Assembly: GCA_030065715.1 (NCBI GenBank)
Contig: JASJDF010000001.1
Location: 1 to 50,251 of the forward strand
From: Xenococcaceae cyanobacterium MO_188.B19
GTDB taxonomy: Bacteria > Cyanobacteriota > Cyanobacteriia > Cyanobacteriales > Xenococcaceae
DNA: 50,251 nucleotides
Direction of reading: 5' to 3'
Under the pieces are notes generated by a model. It was not told the origin of the DNA. It saw only the letters and a program-made list of their open reading frames with translations, and did not search any database. How positions within the stretch are numbered: the stretch's first letter is position 1; each line of letters starts with the position of its first letter. Both the position numbers and the translations under genes were made by a program. This document shows, piece by piece, positions 20,717 through 30,827 of this stretch.

Positions 20717-21733
20717 GTGGAAGAAACTATCGAATCTAATAAATACAGTTTAGTCAAAGAGATTATTAGCCAACCAGTTAAAGGTCGAGATTTAACTGGT
20801 GCCGACCTGAGTCGTGGCATCCTCAGTCATGCCGACCTCAGAGGTGCCAACCTCAGAGGTGCCGACCTGAGTCATGCCATCCTCATTGATACCAATCTCA
20901 GTCGTGCCAACCTCAGAGGTGCCGACCTTAGTAATGCCGACCTCAGAGGTGCCGACCTCAGAGGTGCCGACCTGAGTCATGCCATCCTCATTGATACCAA
21001 TCTCATTGGTGCCAATCTCATTGGTGCCAATCTCAATGATGCCAACCTCAGTCGTATCAATCTCATTGGTGCCAATCTCATTGGTGCCGACCTGAGTCAT
21101 GCCATCCTCAGTCATGCCATCCTTAAAGGTACCGAGTTGAGTAGTACCAATCTCATTGGTGCTAACCTCAGAGGTACTGACCTGAGTCGTGTCAATTTCA
21201 TTGGTGCTGACCTGAGTCGTGTCAATTTCGTTGGTGCTGACTTGAGTCGTGCTGACCTGAGTCGTGCCAATCTCATTAGTGCTGACCTGAGTCGTGCTGA
21301 CCTGAGTGATACCAGACTCAGAGGTAGCAATCTGAGTTGTACTGACCTGAGTCGTGCCAATCTCATTGGTGCTGACCTCAGTCATGCTGACCTGAGTGAT
21401 GCTAGGCTGAGAGGTGCCAGGCTGAGTCGTGCCAATCTCATTGGTGCCAATCTAAGTCGTGTCAATTTCATTGGTGCCAATCTCATTGGTGCCAATCTAA
21501 GTCGTGTCAATTTCATTAGTGCCAATCTAAGTCGTGTCAATCTCATTGGTGCCAATCTCAGTGATGCCAACCTCAGTCGTGTCAATTTCATTGGTGCCAA
21601 CCTCAGTCGTGTCAATTTCATTGGTGCCAATCTCAATGATGCCAACCTCAGAGGTGCCATTTTTGGAGATAACCAAGGTATTTCCGAAGGACTAAAACAA
21701 AATTTGATTACACGAGGAGCTAAATTTGACTAG
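20717..21733 (+). CDS. Pentapeptide repeat protein
   Basis: Long A(D/N)LxxAxL array over most of 338 aa; GTG start. Confidence 0.93.
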   Translation: MEETIESNKYSLVKEIISQPVKGRDLTGADLSRGILSHADLRGANLRGADLSHAILIDTNLSRANLRGADLSNADLRGADLRGADLSHAILIDTNLIGANLIGANLNDANLSRINLIGANLIGADLSHAILSHAILKGTELSSTNLIGANLRGTDLSRVNFIGADLSRVNFVGADLSRADLSRANLISADLSRADLSDTRLRGSNLSCTDLSRANLIGADLSHADLSDARLRGARLSRANLIGANLSRVNFIGANLIGANLSRVNFISANLSRVNLIGANLSDANLSRVNFIGANLSRVNFIGANLNDANLRGAIFGDNQGISEGLKQNLITRGAKFD

Positions 21734-21838
21734 CAGCTACTCTCACTTCTTTCCCATTTGACATAATCTCTCACGGGACGTGAGAGATTATGTCAACTCT
21801 TTAATTTTCTTACCTTGTTAACATCCTTGCTACACGAC

Positions 21839-22237
21839 CTAGTATTTTGCCTCTGCTAGATAAGCATTGAATTTATCGCACCAAATTGTAACTTCATCGT
21901 ATTTAGCCGGGTTAAAATCGAACGGCAAACGATAAATTTGTTTGCCTTCATCTAAATTCAGACCAGAAAATAGAGTATCTTCGCTAAATTCATCGTTTTT
22001 AGAAAAGCCTATTTTGGGATCGGGTGCGCCATCAAATTTAAAATTATCTTGAAGAACTAAATAATGAATTTCCCCTTTTTTGATTATTTGAACTTCCCCG
22101 CTTACTGTATGACCGCCTTGCCCTGAAAAGCTAGCAGTTTCGATTAATTCTCCTCCCGCCAAAATATCTTCGGCTTTTACTAACATGGGACTCATAGCCA
22201 AGGTTAAGGCTGACAATAGCCAAATCACTCGTTTCAT
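21839..22237 (-). CDS. Exported DM13-domain protein
   Basis: Signal peptide MKRVIWLLSALTLAMSPMLVKA; SGQGGHTVSGEVQI...YDEVTIWCDKFNAYLAEAKY. Confidence 0.75.
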   Translation of the reverse strand: MKRVIWLLSALTLAMSPMLVKAEDILAGGELIETASFSGQGGHTVSGEVQIIKKGEIHYLVLQDNFKFDGAPDPKIGFSKNDEFSEDTLFSGLNLDEGKQIYRLPFDFNPAKYDEVTIWCDKFNAYLAEAKY

Positions 22238-22396
22238 TACGTCACTCTCTCACTTACTTAATTTTGCTTCAATTTATTTTCGCTCTAGTATCTTAATCAA
22301 CCCTGAGAAAATCCTAAGAAAATAACTAACCCCGTTAAAACAATTAGGAACTCTATCAACTGATATAACTCAAAATGTTGAAAATATTTTTATTAA

Positions 22397-24538
22397 TTAA
22401 AAATGAAAAAATTCTTGATGTTCTCCAGGAATCTCTTTTAATTCTTGTGTAGTACCTTGTAAAGATAGATTTCCTACTTCTAATAAGATAATCCAATCAG
22501 ATTTGACAATTACGGGGGGGCGATGGGAAATCATAATTGTGGTTTTGCCTTGGCGGTGGTCTAAAATTTGCTCTAAGACTTTAGCTTCTGTCATCGGGTC
22601 TAAGGCAGCAGTAGATTCATCTAGGACTAAAATAGGTGGATCAGTCAAAATAGCCCTAGCTAAAGCCAATCTCTGTCTTTGTCCCCCAGAAATATTTGCC
22701 CCAAATTCCCCTAAAATAGTGTCGTATTTATTAGGCATTTCGCTGATAAAATCATCAGCTTCAGCCAAGCGACAAGCCTGTACTATGTTTTCAAAACTGG
22801 CAGAAGGAACACTCCAACGGAAATTTTCAACAATGGTGCGACTCCAGAAATAAGCGTCTTGGGGTACCAACACTACCTGGGTTCGCAGACATTCTAAATC
22901 TAGGTCTTGTTGATTGTAATTGCCATAACGGATATTACCAGACTGGGGAAGATACAATCCTGCTATTAATTTAACCAAACTACTTTTACCACAACCCGAC
23001 CGCCCGATAATAGAAGTAACTTTACCACCAGGAATAGTGAGACAAAAATCATTGAATAGGTTTTCATTACCTGGATGATAGAAATTGAGCTTAGTACATA
23101 CAATATCCCCTGCTCCTGAAAGTTCTGTCCAATGCTTGGGATGATTGGCTGTGGTTTCGGGAGTGGTCTTAATTACCTCTGTTAGACGTTCGGTGGCAGT
23201 TCTGACTCTGGTAAATTCTTCCACCCAACTCACTATATAGGCAATTAATAAAATCAAATTGCGATTTAAGCTATGAAATGCTACCAATTGTCCCACACTG
23301 AGTTGGGATTCAATGACTAAAGTACCACCATACCAAAGCACGGCAATAGTACCCAAATTGGAGAAGAGACGGGATGAGACTAGATTAACAATGCCAATTT
23401 GAACAGTACGAAAACTGAGACTAGAAAAGCGAACAAAACGATGTTGCACTTCTGACCAAGCTTGAGGTGCAGCGTTAATGGCTTTGAGAGTTAATGCACC
23501 TTTGAAAGATTCTAGTAATAGTCCTTGATTTTCGGCATCAGTAACAATCACAGAGCGAGTTTTTTGCTTGAGGATTGGCAGAAATAGAATTGTGGAGATG
23601 GACATACATAGCAAAATTGCCAGCACCACAAAAGTTAGTTTGCTACTATAAAACAGCATTAATCCCAGAGAAACTACTCCTGTAAAAAACATCACAGGTA
23701 GCTGTAGTAATACTTGAGAAAGAAGCTGATTAACTTCCCGAATATCCCGCAGACGACTTATCACTTCATTACTGCGATGGGTTTCGTAATAAGCTAGGGG
23801 TAAACGGAGAACTTGACGACCAAATTCTAGTGCCAATCCTAATTCCAGACGTTGACCAAAATGAGCAATCAGATTTGCCTGGACTAATTCTAAACCACTA
23901 GCAATCAAATTCATTATTGCCATTGCTAAGGCAACTCTCACCAAAAGTTGACTATCTCCTCGTACCAGCACATCATCAGTCAGAATTTGAATCAGTATGG
24001 GTGTAGTGAGAAATAACAGTCCAACCACTAAATTCAGCAATAAAGCTTCTAGCAAAATCAAGCTATAAGGACGCAATCGCTTCAGAAAATGCCAAAAACC
24101 AGGAATATCATCATCATCCTGGGCAAAAAAGTTTTCTTGTGGCTCTAACAACAACATTACGCCATTATCCCAACCCTCTTGTAATTGAGTTCGAGTTAAA
24201 TAACGAATACCCACAGCAGGATCTGCTACCACATATTTTTTGCCTTTTTGTCCGTGTAAAACTACCCAGTGATTACCTTTCCAATGAATAATAGCTGGTA
24301 AGGGAGCTTGATCTAGTTGTTCTAGGAGTTCAGAAGTAGCACGAACAGCATAGGCATTAAACCCCAATGCTTCTGCACCTTTACGCAATCCCAAGATGGT
24401 AGTTCCCATTTGCCCAGTTCCAACCACTTGGCGCATATGGTTAAGAGTAAAATTACGTCCATATTGTTTAGCAATAGTAGCAAGACAAGCAGCACCACAA
24501 TCTTCTTCATTATGTTGGCGGATGCTTTGATAAGGCAT
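22397..24538 (-). CDS. Peptidase C39-containing ABC transporter (bacteriocin-export type)
   Basis: IRQHNEEDCGAACLATIAKQYG (C39 Cys), HWKGNHWVVLHG (His), TM domain, IIGRSGCGKSSLVKLIAGL, ISGGQRQRLALARAILTDPPILVLDESTAALD. Confidence 0.95.
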   Translation of the reverse strand: MPYQSIRQHNEEDCGAACLATIAKQYGRNFTLNHMRQVVGTGQMGTTILGLRKGAEALGFNAYAVRATSELLEQLDQAPLPAIIHWKGNHWVVLHGQKGKKYVVADPAVGIRYLTRTQLQEGWDNGVMLLLEPQENFFAQDDDDIPGFWHFLKRLRPYSLILLEALLLNLVVGLLFLTTPILIQILTDDVLVRGDSQLLVRVALAMAIMNLIASGLELVQANLIAHFGQRLELGLALEFGRQVLRLPLAYYETHRSNEVISRLRDIREVNQLLSQVLLQLPVMFFTGVVSLGLMLFYSSKLTFVVLAILLCMSISTILFLPILKQKTRSVIVTDAENQGLLLESFKGALTLKAINAAPQAWSEVQHRFVRFSSLSFRTVQIGIVNLVSSRLFSNLGTIAVLWYGGTLVIESQLSVGQLVAFHSLNRNLILLIAYIVSWVEEFTRVRTATERLTEVIKTTPETTANHPKHWTELSGAGDIVCTKLNFYHPGNENLFNDFCLTIPGGKVTSIIGRSGCGKSSLVKLIAGLYLPQSGNIRYGNYNQQDLDLECLRTQVVLVPQDAYFWSRTIVENFRWSVPSASFENIVQACRLAEADDFISEMPNKYDTILGEFGANISGGQRQRLALARAILTDPPILVLDESTAALDPMTEAKVLEQILDHRQGKTTIMISHRPPVIVKSDWIILLEVGNLSLQGTTQELKEIPGEHQEFFHF

Positions 24539-24710
24539 AGTATAGATGAGATATGAGATGTCACTAACAAGACTTTTTCATTGTTCCCAAATCTTGTCAA
24601 ACCATTGTTATTAGGGGCAGAATTAACAATTTAAACTGGCAAATTAGAATTATTAAATAAATTTTTATGCAACATCTTTATTTGTCTGGGGATTTTGGGA
24701 ACTATACAAC

Positions 24711-24857
24711 GTGAGTTCGGAATTCGGAATTCGGAATTCGCCCTAAAGGATATATGCGCTTGCGTAGCTCTACCCGTTCCCGTTCCCGAAGGGACTACCG
24801 TAAGGTCAGGGGCAGCGGTATCCCCTTGCCGGACACCTTCGGATAGAATTCGGAGTT
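24711..24857. repeat. Intergenic composite repeat (TCGGAAT heptamers plus palindromic segment)
   Basis: GTGAGTTCGGAATTCGGAATTCGGAATTCG...GAATTCGGAGTTGGG; related flanks at about 42567-42620 (GTGAGTTCGGAG...TTCAGAGTTGAGG). Confidence 0.6.
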
Positions 24858-25151
24858 GGGATTTTTATATCAAATCACTCTAAATATGCTATGAATACTA
24901 CTATGCGATCGCGTAACAGAAAAACATTAGTTCAATTACTTACTATCGATTTTTTGTCGATGTTTTATGTGTAGCAAACATTTGGTGATTTGATATTACA
25001 ACGAAACAAGGAAGGATTCAGACACCTAAAAACTTATAAATTTTAAATTAAATGACTTTAAATATACTACTTATTAATCTCCGTTATCTTCCTTATCGCT
25101 TTTGTCTCTTTATCAATCATCTGTAGCAATCTCAAAGGGAAATTATATAAG

Positions 25152-27848
25152 ATGTCTAATAGGTCAATGACTAAAAGAAGATTCAATTCAGTTCATCACA
25201 ATTTTTGGGGAATTTTGTTGGTTTTAGGTGCAATTACTTCTGTAACACCAGTATTGGCACAATCAACATTGGTAGCAAGGGAAATATCAATTTCGTCTCA
25301 CTCTAGTTCGGCTTCTGTCTCGACTCTCCTCAGACAAGGTAAAACAGCCTATGAAGCAGGTAACTATACTAAAGCAACAGCGACTTGGCAAAAAGCCTAT
25401 CAACAATATCAGGCTGAAGGAAATTTGATTAATCAGGCTCTTAGCCTGAGTTATCTCTCTTTAAGCAGCCAGAAACAGGGTAATTGGCAAGCAGCAAAGG
25501 AATATATCGCTCAAAGCTTAGATATCTTAGAATCTGAACCCAAATTAAAAGCTAAAAATTTGGCAATATACGCTCAAGTTATTAATACTCAGGGGAGATT
25601 ACAGTTAGCCACCGGCAAAATAGAAGCAGCCATTGTAAGTTGGAAACAAGCTGCTGAAGCTTATCAAAAAGCTGGGGATGATATTGGGACTTTGGGCAGT
25701 CAGATTAATCAAGCTCAAGCTTTACAAAGCCTGGGATTATATCGACGCTCTCAGAAATTATTAATTGAAATTGCCTCCCAACTCCAAGAAAAACCCGATT
25801 CAAGGCTAAAAATATCAGGATTGAGAACTTTGGGGATTGCATTACAAGTTAGTGGCAATCTCAATGATGCTCAAGAAATACTCCAAGAGAGTCTGGCTAT
25901 TTCTGAAAAACTCAATTTACCAGAAGAAAGCAGTGCGACTTTATTGAGCCTAGGGGATACAGTAAGAGCTTCTGGCGATCTCCCCAAGGGTGAGGCGCAG
26001 AGCGATCGCAATAAACGACGTAATTCTGATAATACACCAGCCTATGCTTTTTATGAACAAGCAGCAGCAATTACTTCACAACCTTTATTAAAAGTAGAGG
26101 CTCAATTAAATCAACTTAGTACTTTGATTGCTTTTGAGCAATGGCGAGCAGCCAAAAACTTAGTCCCTGAAATTCAGACTAATATTAGTCAATTATCCAA
26201 TAGAGCAAATCGACGTTCAATTTATGCTCAAATTAACCTAGCTAACAGTTTAATTGATTTAGCAGCTCAAGATTCTGTGAATCCAACTTATCTCAACCAA
26301 TCTCAAAACCTATTGACTAAAGCTGTTGAACAAGCTGAACAGCTTCAAGATATTAAAGCCGAGTCTTATGGTTTGGGAATCCTGGGTCACTTGTCTGAAC
26401 AACGGCAACAATGGTCATTGGGGCAAAAATATACGGAGCAAGCTATCGACTTAGCTCAAAGAATTAATGAACCTGAACTTATTTACCAATGGCAATGGCA
26501 ACTAGGTAGATTACAAGTAGCCCAGAATAATTATAGCAGCGGGATCTCGCCAGAGGCGAGGCGCAGAGCGATCGCGTCTTATTCAGAAGCAGTTAATGCT
26601 CTAGAATCCCTTCGTAGCGATTTGGCATTAACCAATCTAGATGTACAGTATTCCTTTCGGGATGGTGTTGAACCAGTCTATCGAGAGCTAGTCAGATTAC
26701 TACTACAACCCGAAAATAATCAAGCAATTAGTCAGGCTAATTTAATCCGAGCTAGAGATACTATTGAATCTTTGCAATTAGCGGAATTAAATGATTTTTT
26801 TCGCGAAGCCTGCCTTGATGCTACTCCTATTTCCATCGAAAATGTTGATCCTGAAGCTGCGGTAATTTATCCGATTATTTTACGCGATCGCTTAGAAGTA
26901 ATACTTAGTTTACCAGGAAAACCCTTACAACACTACTCTACCCCAATTTCCCAAACTGAATTGGAAGCAGAAATTCAAGAACTGCGTGAAACAGTGGTGA
27001 TTAGGAGTCAACGCACATTTCGTAAACCTGCCCAAAATTTATATGACTGGTTAATTCGTCCGACTTTACAGGATTTAGTTGCCAGTGAAATTAAAACTTT
27101 AGTCTTTGTCCCTGATGGCAGTTTTCGTAATATTCCTATGGGAGTTTTACATGACAAAGAAAATTACTTAATCGAAAAGTATAATATCGCTCTTACCCCA
27201 GGATTACAGTTATTAGCACCTCGTCCTTTAAAAGAATTAGAACTAAAAACTTTAGCAGCAGGTTTAACAGAAGAAAGACAAGGTTTTGCCCCTCTTGATT
27301 ATGTTCAAGTTGAATTAGAAGATATCCAAAAACAATTGGACAGTACTCTTTTAATCGATCAAGAATTTACTAGAGAGAAGTTACAAAATACTATGGAATC
27401 TCAGAGTTATCCCATAGTCCACATTGCCACTCATGGTCAATTTAGTTCGATTCTAGAGGATACTTTTTTATTAGCTTGGGACAGTCGTATTCAGATTAAT
27501 CAACTCAGTTCTATTCTGCAAAACCGCAATCTTCCAGAACAACAAGCGATTGAACTTTTAGTACTAAGTGCTTGTGAAACTGCGGTGGGAGATGACCGAG
27601 CAGCTTTGGGTTTGGCTGGTATGGCAGTTAGGGCTGGAGCTAGAAGTACTTTGGCTACTTTATGGTCAGTTAACGATCAAGCCACCGCCTTAGCAATTAA
27701 TAATTTTTATCAGCAATTAACTAAGCCTACAGTTCCGATGACGAAAACTGAGGCTCTAAGGGAAGCCCAATTAACATTAATTAATTTGCCTAGATTTAAT
27801 CATCCTTACTACTGGTCTTCCTTTATCTTAATTGGTAATTGGTTGTAA
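25152..27848 (+). CDS. TPR-CHAT domain protein
   Basis: TPR-like N-terminus; CHAT catalytic His (VHIATHGQFSS) and Cys (LVLSACETAVGDDRAALGLAGMAVRAGARSTLATLWSVND). Confidence 0.93.
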   Translation: MSNRSMTKRRFNSVHHNFWGILLVLGAITSVTPVLAQSTLVAREISISSHSSSASVSTLLRQGKTAYEAGNYTKATATWQKAYQQYQAEGNLINQALSLSYLSLSSQKQGNWQAAKEYIAQSLDILESEPKLKAKNLAIYAQVINTQGRLQLATGKIEAAIVSWKQAAEAYQKAGDDIGTLGSQINQAQALQSLGLYRRSQKLLIEIASQLQEKPDSRLKISGLRTLGIALQVSGNLNDAQEILQESLAISEKLNLPEESSATLLSLGDTVRASGDLPKGEAQSDRNKRRNSDNTPAYAFYEQAAAITSQPLLKVEAQLNQLSTLIAFEQWRAAKNLVPEIQTNISQLSNRANRRSIYAQINLANSLIDLAAQDSVNPTYLNQSQNLLTKAVEQAEQLQDIKAESYGLGILGHLSEQRQQWSLGQKYTEQAIDLAQRINEPELIYQWQWQLGRLQVAQNNYSSGISPEARRRAIASYSEAVNALESLRSDLALTNLDVQYSFRDGVEPVYRELVRLLLQPENNQAISQANLIRARDTIESLQLAELNDFFREACLDATPISIENVDPEAAVIYPIILRDRLEVILSLPGKPLQHYSTPISQTELEAEIQELRETVVIRSQRTFRKPAQNLYDWLIRPTLQDLVASEIKTLVFVPDGSFRNIPMGVLHDKENYLIEKYNIALTPGLQLLAPRPLKELELKTLAAGLTEERQGFAPLDYVQVELEDIQKQLDSTLLIDQEFTREKLQNTMESQSYPIVHIATHGQFSSILEDTFLLAWDSRIQINQLSSILQNRNLPEQQAIELLVLSACETAVGDDRAALGLAGMAVRAGARSTLATLWSVNDQATALAINNFYQQLTKPTVPMTKTEALREAQLTLINLPRFNHPYYWSSFILIGNWL

Positions 27849-27869
27849 ATTATTAACTTGGGATTTAGG

Positions 27870-28073
27870 TTATTTATAAGCTTTAGCAGAAGCTCTAATC
27901 CAAGTTATAGCAGCAATCAAAAAGGGAATTAGAATAAATAAGGCTCCAGAAATTAAGGCATGTTCTCTAATTGTTTCATTAGTCACCATCAAACTTATCC
28001 CAATTCCACAATAGACAAGACCGATTAAAGGCGTCCCAATTACTAACAAGGCAAATTTATCATCTGAGTTCAT
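27870..28073 (-). CDS. Small two-TM hypothetical protein
   Basis: 67-aa ORF with two hydrophobic segments. Confidence 0.5.
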   Translation of the reverse strand: MNSDDKFALLVIGTPLIGLVYCGIGISLMVTNETIREHALISGALFILIPFLIAAITWIRASAKAYK

Positions 28074-28166
28074 TTTTGGTTCATTAGTATAATCTAGGGG
28101 GATGTCTCAATTATCAAGCAACTGTCAAGAACAACTTGAGTCGAATTAAATGACAATCTTTTAAAA

Positions 28167-28206
28167 ATAGCGATCGCAAATTTTTTTAATTATTTGCGAT
28201 CGCTAT
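28167..28206. repeat. Perfect 15-bp-arm inverted repeat containing two HIP1 sites
   Basis: ATAGCGATCGCAAAT-TTTTTTAATT-ATTTGCGATCGCTAT. Confidence 0.9.
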
Positions 28207-28352
28207 AATACTTTATAGCCGTTCCAATTAATTTCCCCATACTCTAAGTTATCGTTTTGAGGGAACAATAAATACTACGTTTTTCTCTATGGTTTTTATT
28301 TGGAATGACTATAAAATCTTCCAAAGGATAAAAAAATAATTTTTTAGAAAAT

Positions 28353-29627
28353 ATGGCTCGTACTATTGCCCTGATCGCTCAAGATCGCGCTAAAGAACAG
28401 ATGGTAGAATTTACCCTACGCCACCAACCTGTATTATCCCGCTATCGTCTAATTGCTACAGGAACAACGGGTAAAAAAATTGAATCTGCCACAGATTTAA
28501 AAATTGAGCGCATGGAATCGGGAAATTTAGGAGGATATGCCCAAATTACAGCCGAAGTGGTTGAAGAAAATATAGTAGCAGTAATCTTTCTGATTGATCC
28601 TCTTTCTGTTCAACCCCATGAGTCAGACATTCAGGCTTTATTAAGAATCTGTAACCTTAAAAATGTCCTATTAGCTACTAATTTAGCGACAGCAAAAGCG
28701 ATCATGAGAAGCTTGGCTAATGCTGTTACAGCCCACCTTATATTTAATCCTGTATCAGGTCAGGGTAACCCAGAGCAAGAGTTAGAAATTATTAAAGAAA
28801 TCCTCGAACCCCATTTACATCTGGAAGTTCATCAGACGACTATAGAAACCGATCCCAAAGAATTAGCAGAAAACGCGATCGCAGCTAAAGCTGATATAAT
28901 TATTGCTTCGGGAGGAGATGGCACAGTATCAGCAGTTGCAGGAGCCGTCATTGGTACAAAAATTCCTTTGGGTATTATTCCCAGAGGTACAGCCAATGCT
29001 TTTGCTATGGCATTAGGGATTACCCAACAAATTACCCCTATTAGAAAAGCTTGCGAAATTATTTTAGCTGGTAAAACCAGAATCGTAGATGCAGCTCGGT
29101 GCAACGGCAAGCCATTAATCTTATTAGCAGGAGTAGGATTTGAAGCCGAAACAGTAGCTCAAGCGGATCGAGAAGCAAAAACCCGTTGGGGTTCTCTGGC
29201 GTATCTAGTTGCAGGTTGGCAGCAATTAGATCAACAGGAATTATTTGAAGCAGAAATTACAATCAATGAAGAAACCCAAACTTTTCAAGCAGCAGCAATT
29301 ACAGTTGCTAATGCTGCCCCTTTAACTTCGATTTTGGCTCAGGGTAAAGGAGAAGTAATTGTCGATGATGGACTGCTAGATATTACAATTGCCACAGTAG
29401 AAACTAAATTGCAAGCGGTAATCTCTATGTTGGGAATGCTGGAATCGGCTCTAGTTCGCAACAATACGGAATTAGAAAATATAGTTCACTTGCGTACTAA
29501 TCAAATTTCTATTGCTGCCAATCCTCCCCAAAAAGTTGTTTTAGATGGAGAAATTATTGGCACTACTCCCTTAGAAATTGTTTCTATTCCTCAAGGATTA
29601 ACTGTTCTTGCTCCTCCGACAAAATAA
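28353..29627 (+). CDS. Fusion of methylglyoxal synthase-like domain and YegS/diacylglycerol kinase-like lipid kinase
   Basis: SGNLGGYAQ...DPLSVQPHESDIQALLRICNLKNVLLATNLATAKAIM (MGS-like), then LIFNPVSGQGNPEQEL and IIIASGGDGTVSAVAGAV (lipid kinase). Confidence 0.88.
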   Translation: MARTIALIAQDRAKEQMVEFTLRHQPVLSRYRLIATGTTGKKIESATDLKIERMESGNLGGYAQITAEVVEENIVAVIFLIDPLSVQPHESDIQALLRICNLKNVLLATNLATAKAIMRSLANAVTAHLIFNPVSGQGNPEQELEIIKEILEPHLHLEVHQTTIETDPKELAENAIAAKADIIIASGGDGTVSAVAGAVIGTKIPLGIIPRGTANAFAMALGITQQITPIRKACEIILAGKTRIVDAARCNGKPLILLAGVGFEAETVAQADREAKTRWGSLAYLVAGWQQLDQQELFEAEITINEETQTFQAAAITVANAAPLTSILAQGKGEVIVDDGLLDITIATVETKLQAVISMLGMLESALVRNNTELENIVHLRTNQISIAANPPQKVVLDGEIIGTTPLEIVSIPQGLTVLAPPTK

Positions 29628-29802
29628 TATCATTTCCCTTTAAATTTTCGTGATTATGATTGATGGTGACAAGGGTGACAAGGGATTTAGAGCAAAATAT
29701 ACAATATCAAACTATTAAAAACCAAAAGTCTTGCACAGCAAGACTTTTAAGTACCAGTTTCTAACAGTTTGGCATGACCAAATCGGAAGAGCCTAAATTT
29801 TG

Positions 29803-30234
29803 CTACCCAAAATATTTTTTATCTAAAACTTTTTCTAAAGTAATTGGTTCGTGATCTGGAATATCAAACTCAAATCTTTTAGACTCCAAAGCATCTTGAT
29901 AAGTCTCTAGATATATCTCAATCAAATAGTTTTTAAGGCTAGGACTACGCCTAATTAATTTTTTTATTTGATTGCGGAAATTATTTATTTCTGATTTCCA
30001 GTGTCTATGATTATATTCATATTCTGACTTCCAATACTGAAGCTTAAAGAGATGTTCAATTAATCTTTGCAAATAACTTTCAAGAGAACGTTTCTCCGAT
30101 TTTCCCATATCTTCGATTTCTTCAACCAAGTTATCATAATCTAACCTCGTAAATTGTCGGGCTTTTAAAGCAGAAGCCTGTTCTTCTGCCCACATAACAA
30201 AATCTTTTTTGTAAGGGGTTTTTGAATTCAACAT
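29803..30234 (-). CDS. DUF29-family protein
   Basis: YKKDFVMWAEEQASALKARQFTRLDYDNLVEEIEDMGKSEKRSLESYLQRLIEHLFKLQYW signature. Confidence 0.92.
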   Translation of the reverse strand: MLNSKTPYKKDFVMWAEEQASALKARQFTRLDYDNLVEEIEDMGKSEKRSLESYLQRLIEHLFKLQYWKSEYEYNHRHWKSEINNFRNQIKKLIRRSPSLKNYLIEIYLETYQDALESKRFEFDIPDHEPITLEKVLDKKYFG

Positions 30235-30300
30235 GATAACTGAGTGTTTTTAGCCTTTACTATCAAGAATATTTCAAATAAATCAGCAAACAAAAACTTT

Positions 30301-30666
30301 CTAATGACGAAAAATCATTTTTAGAGCAATTAAAAGCAACACTATGCCAAAAACCTTTTCCAAAACGGCACTGGGCAAATCAACCGCTATTTTAGCTCCC
30401 AGCAGCCCTCCTAAAACAAAACCGAAGCAAATCAAAGCTGCTACTTGAAAGTTGACATATCCTTGTTGATAGTATGTCCAAGCTGCCAAAATTCCAATCG
30501 GTGGCACTAATAAACCCAAGGTTGTGCCTTGAGCTTCTTGTGGGGAAAAGCCAAACAAAAAGATTAATGAAGGAACGATAATCACTCCACCTCCAATTCC
30601 AATCAGTCCGCTTAACACTCCAGCTAATAATCCTAAAAGTATGTAGAATAATAAGCTCATTGACAA
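30301..30666 (-). CDS. TauE/SafE-family membrane protein (half-size)
   Basis: GLLAGVLSGLIGIGGGVIIVPSLIFLFGFSPQEAQGTTLG. Confidence 0.9.
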   Translation of the reverse strand: MSMSLLFYILLGLLAGVLSGLIGIGGGVIIVPSLIFLFGFSPQEAQGTTLGLLVPPIGILAAWTYYQQGYVNFQVAALICFGFVLGGLLGAKIAVDLPSAVLEKVFGIVLLLIALKMIFRH

Positions 30667-30827
30667 TAAGACAAGATTTAACTATTCTTCCATGTTAACT
30701 GTGATATCCTCGCAACAAAAAATGTCAATTTCTCAAAACCATCGTTTTTAACCAACAGCGTTGTTTAAACTGCGGAAATTTTGCCTAGATTCTGATACAT
30801 AATCCTTGTCTAAAAACCAGTTACAAG

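Noticed and set aside
20792-21660. Long minus-strand Thr/Val- or Arg/Leu-rich ORFs
   Set aside because: Antisense artefacts of the 15-bp-periodic pentapeptide-repeat gene.
20800-21660. Regular spaced repeats as a CRISPR array
   Set aside because: Periodicity is that of pentapeptide codons within an open frame; no spacer-like unique segments.
24695-24883. ORF MGTIQREFGIRNSEF...
   Set aside because: Runs through a composite intergenic repeat; no coding signature.
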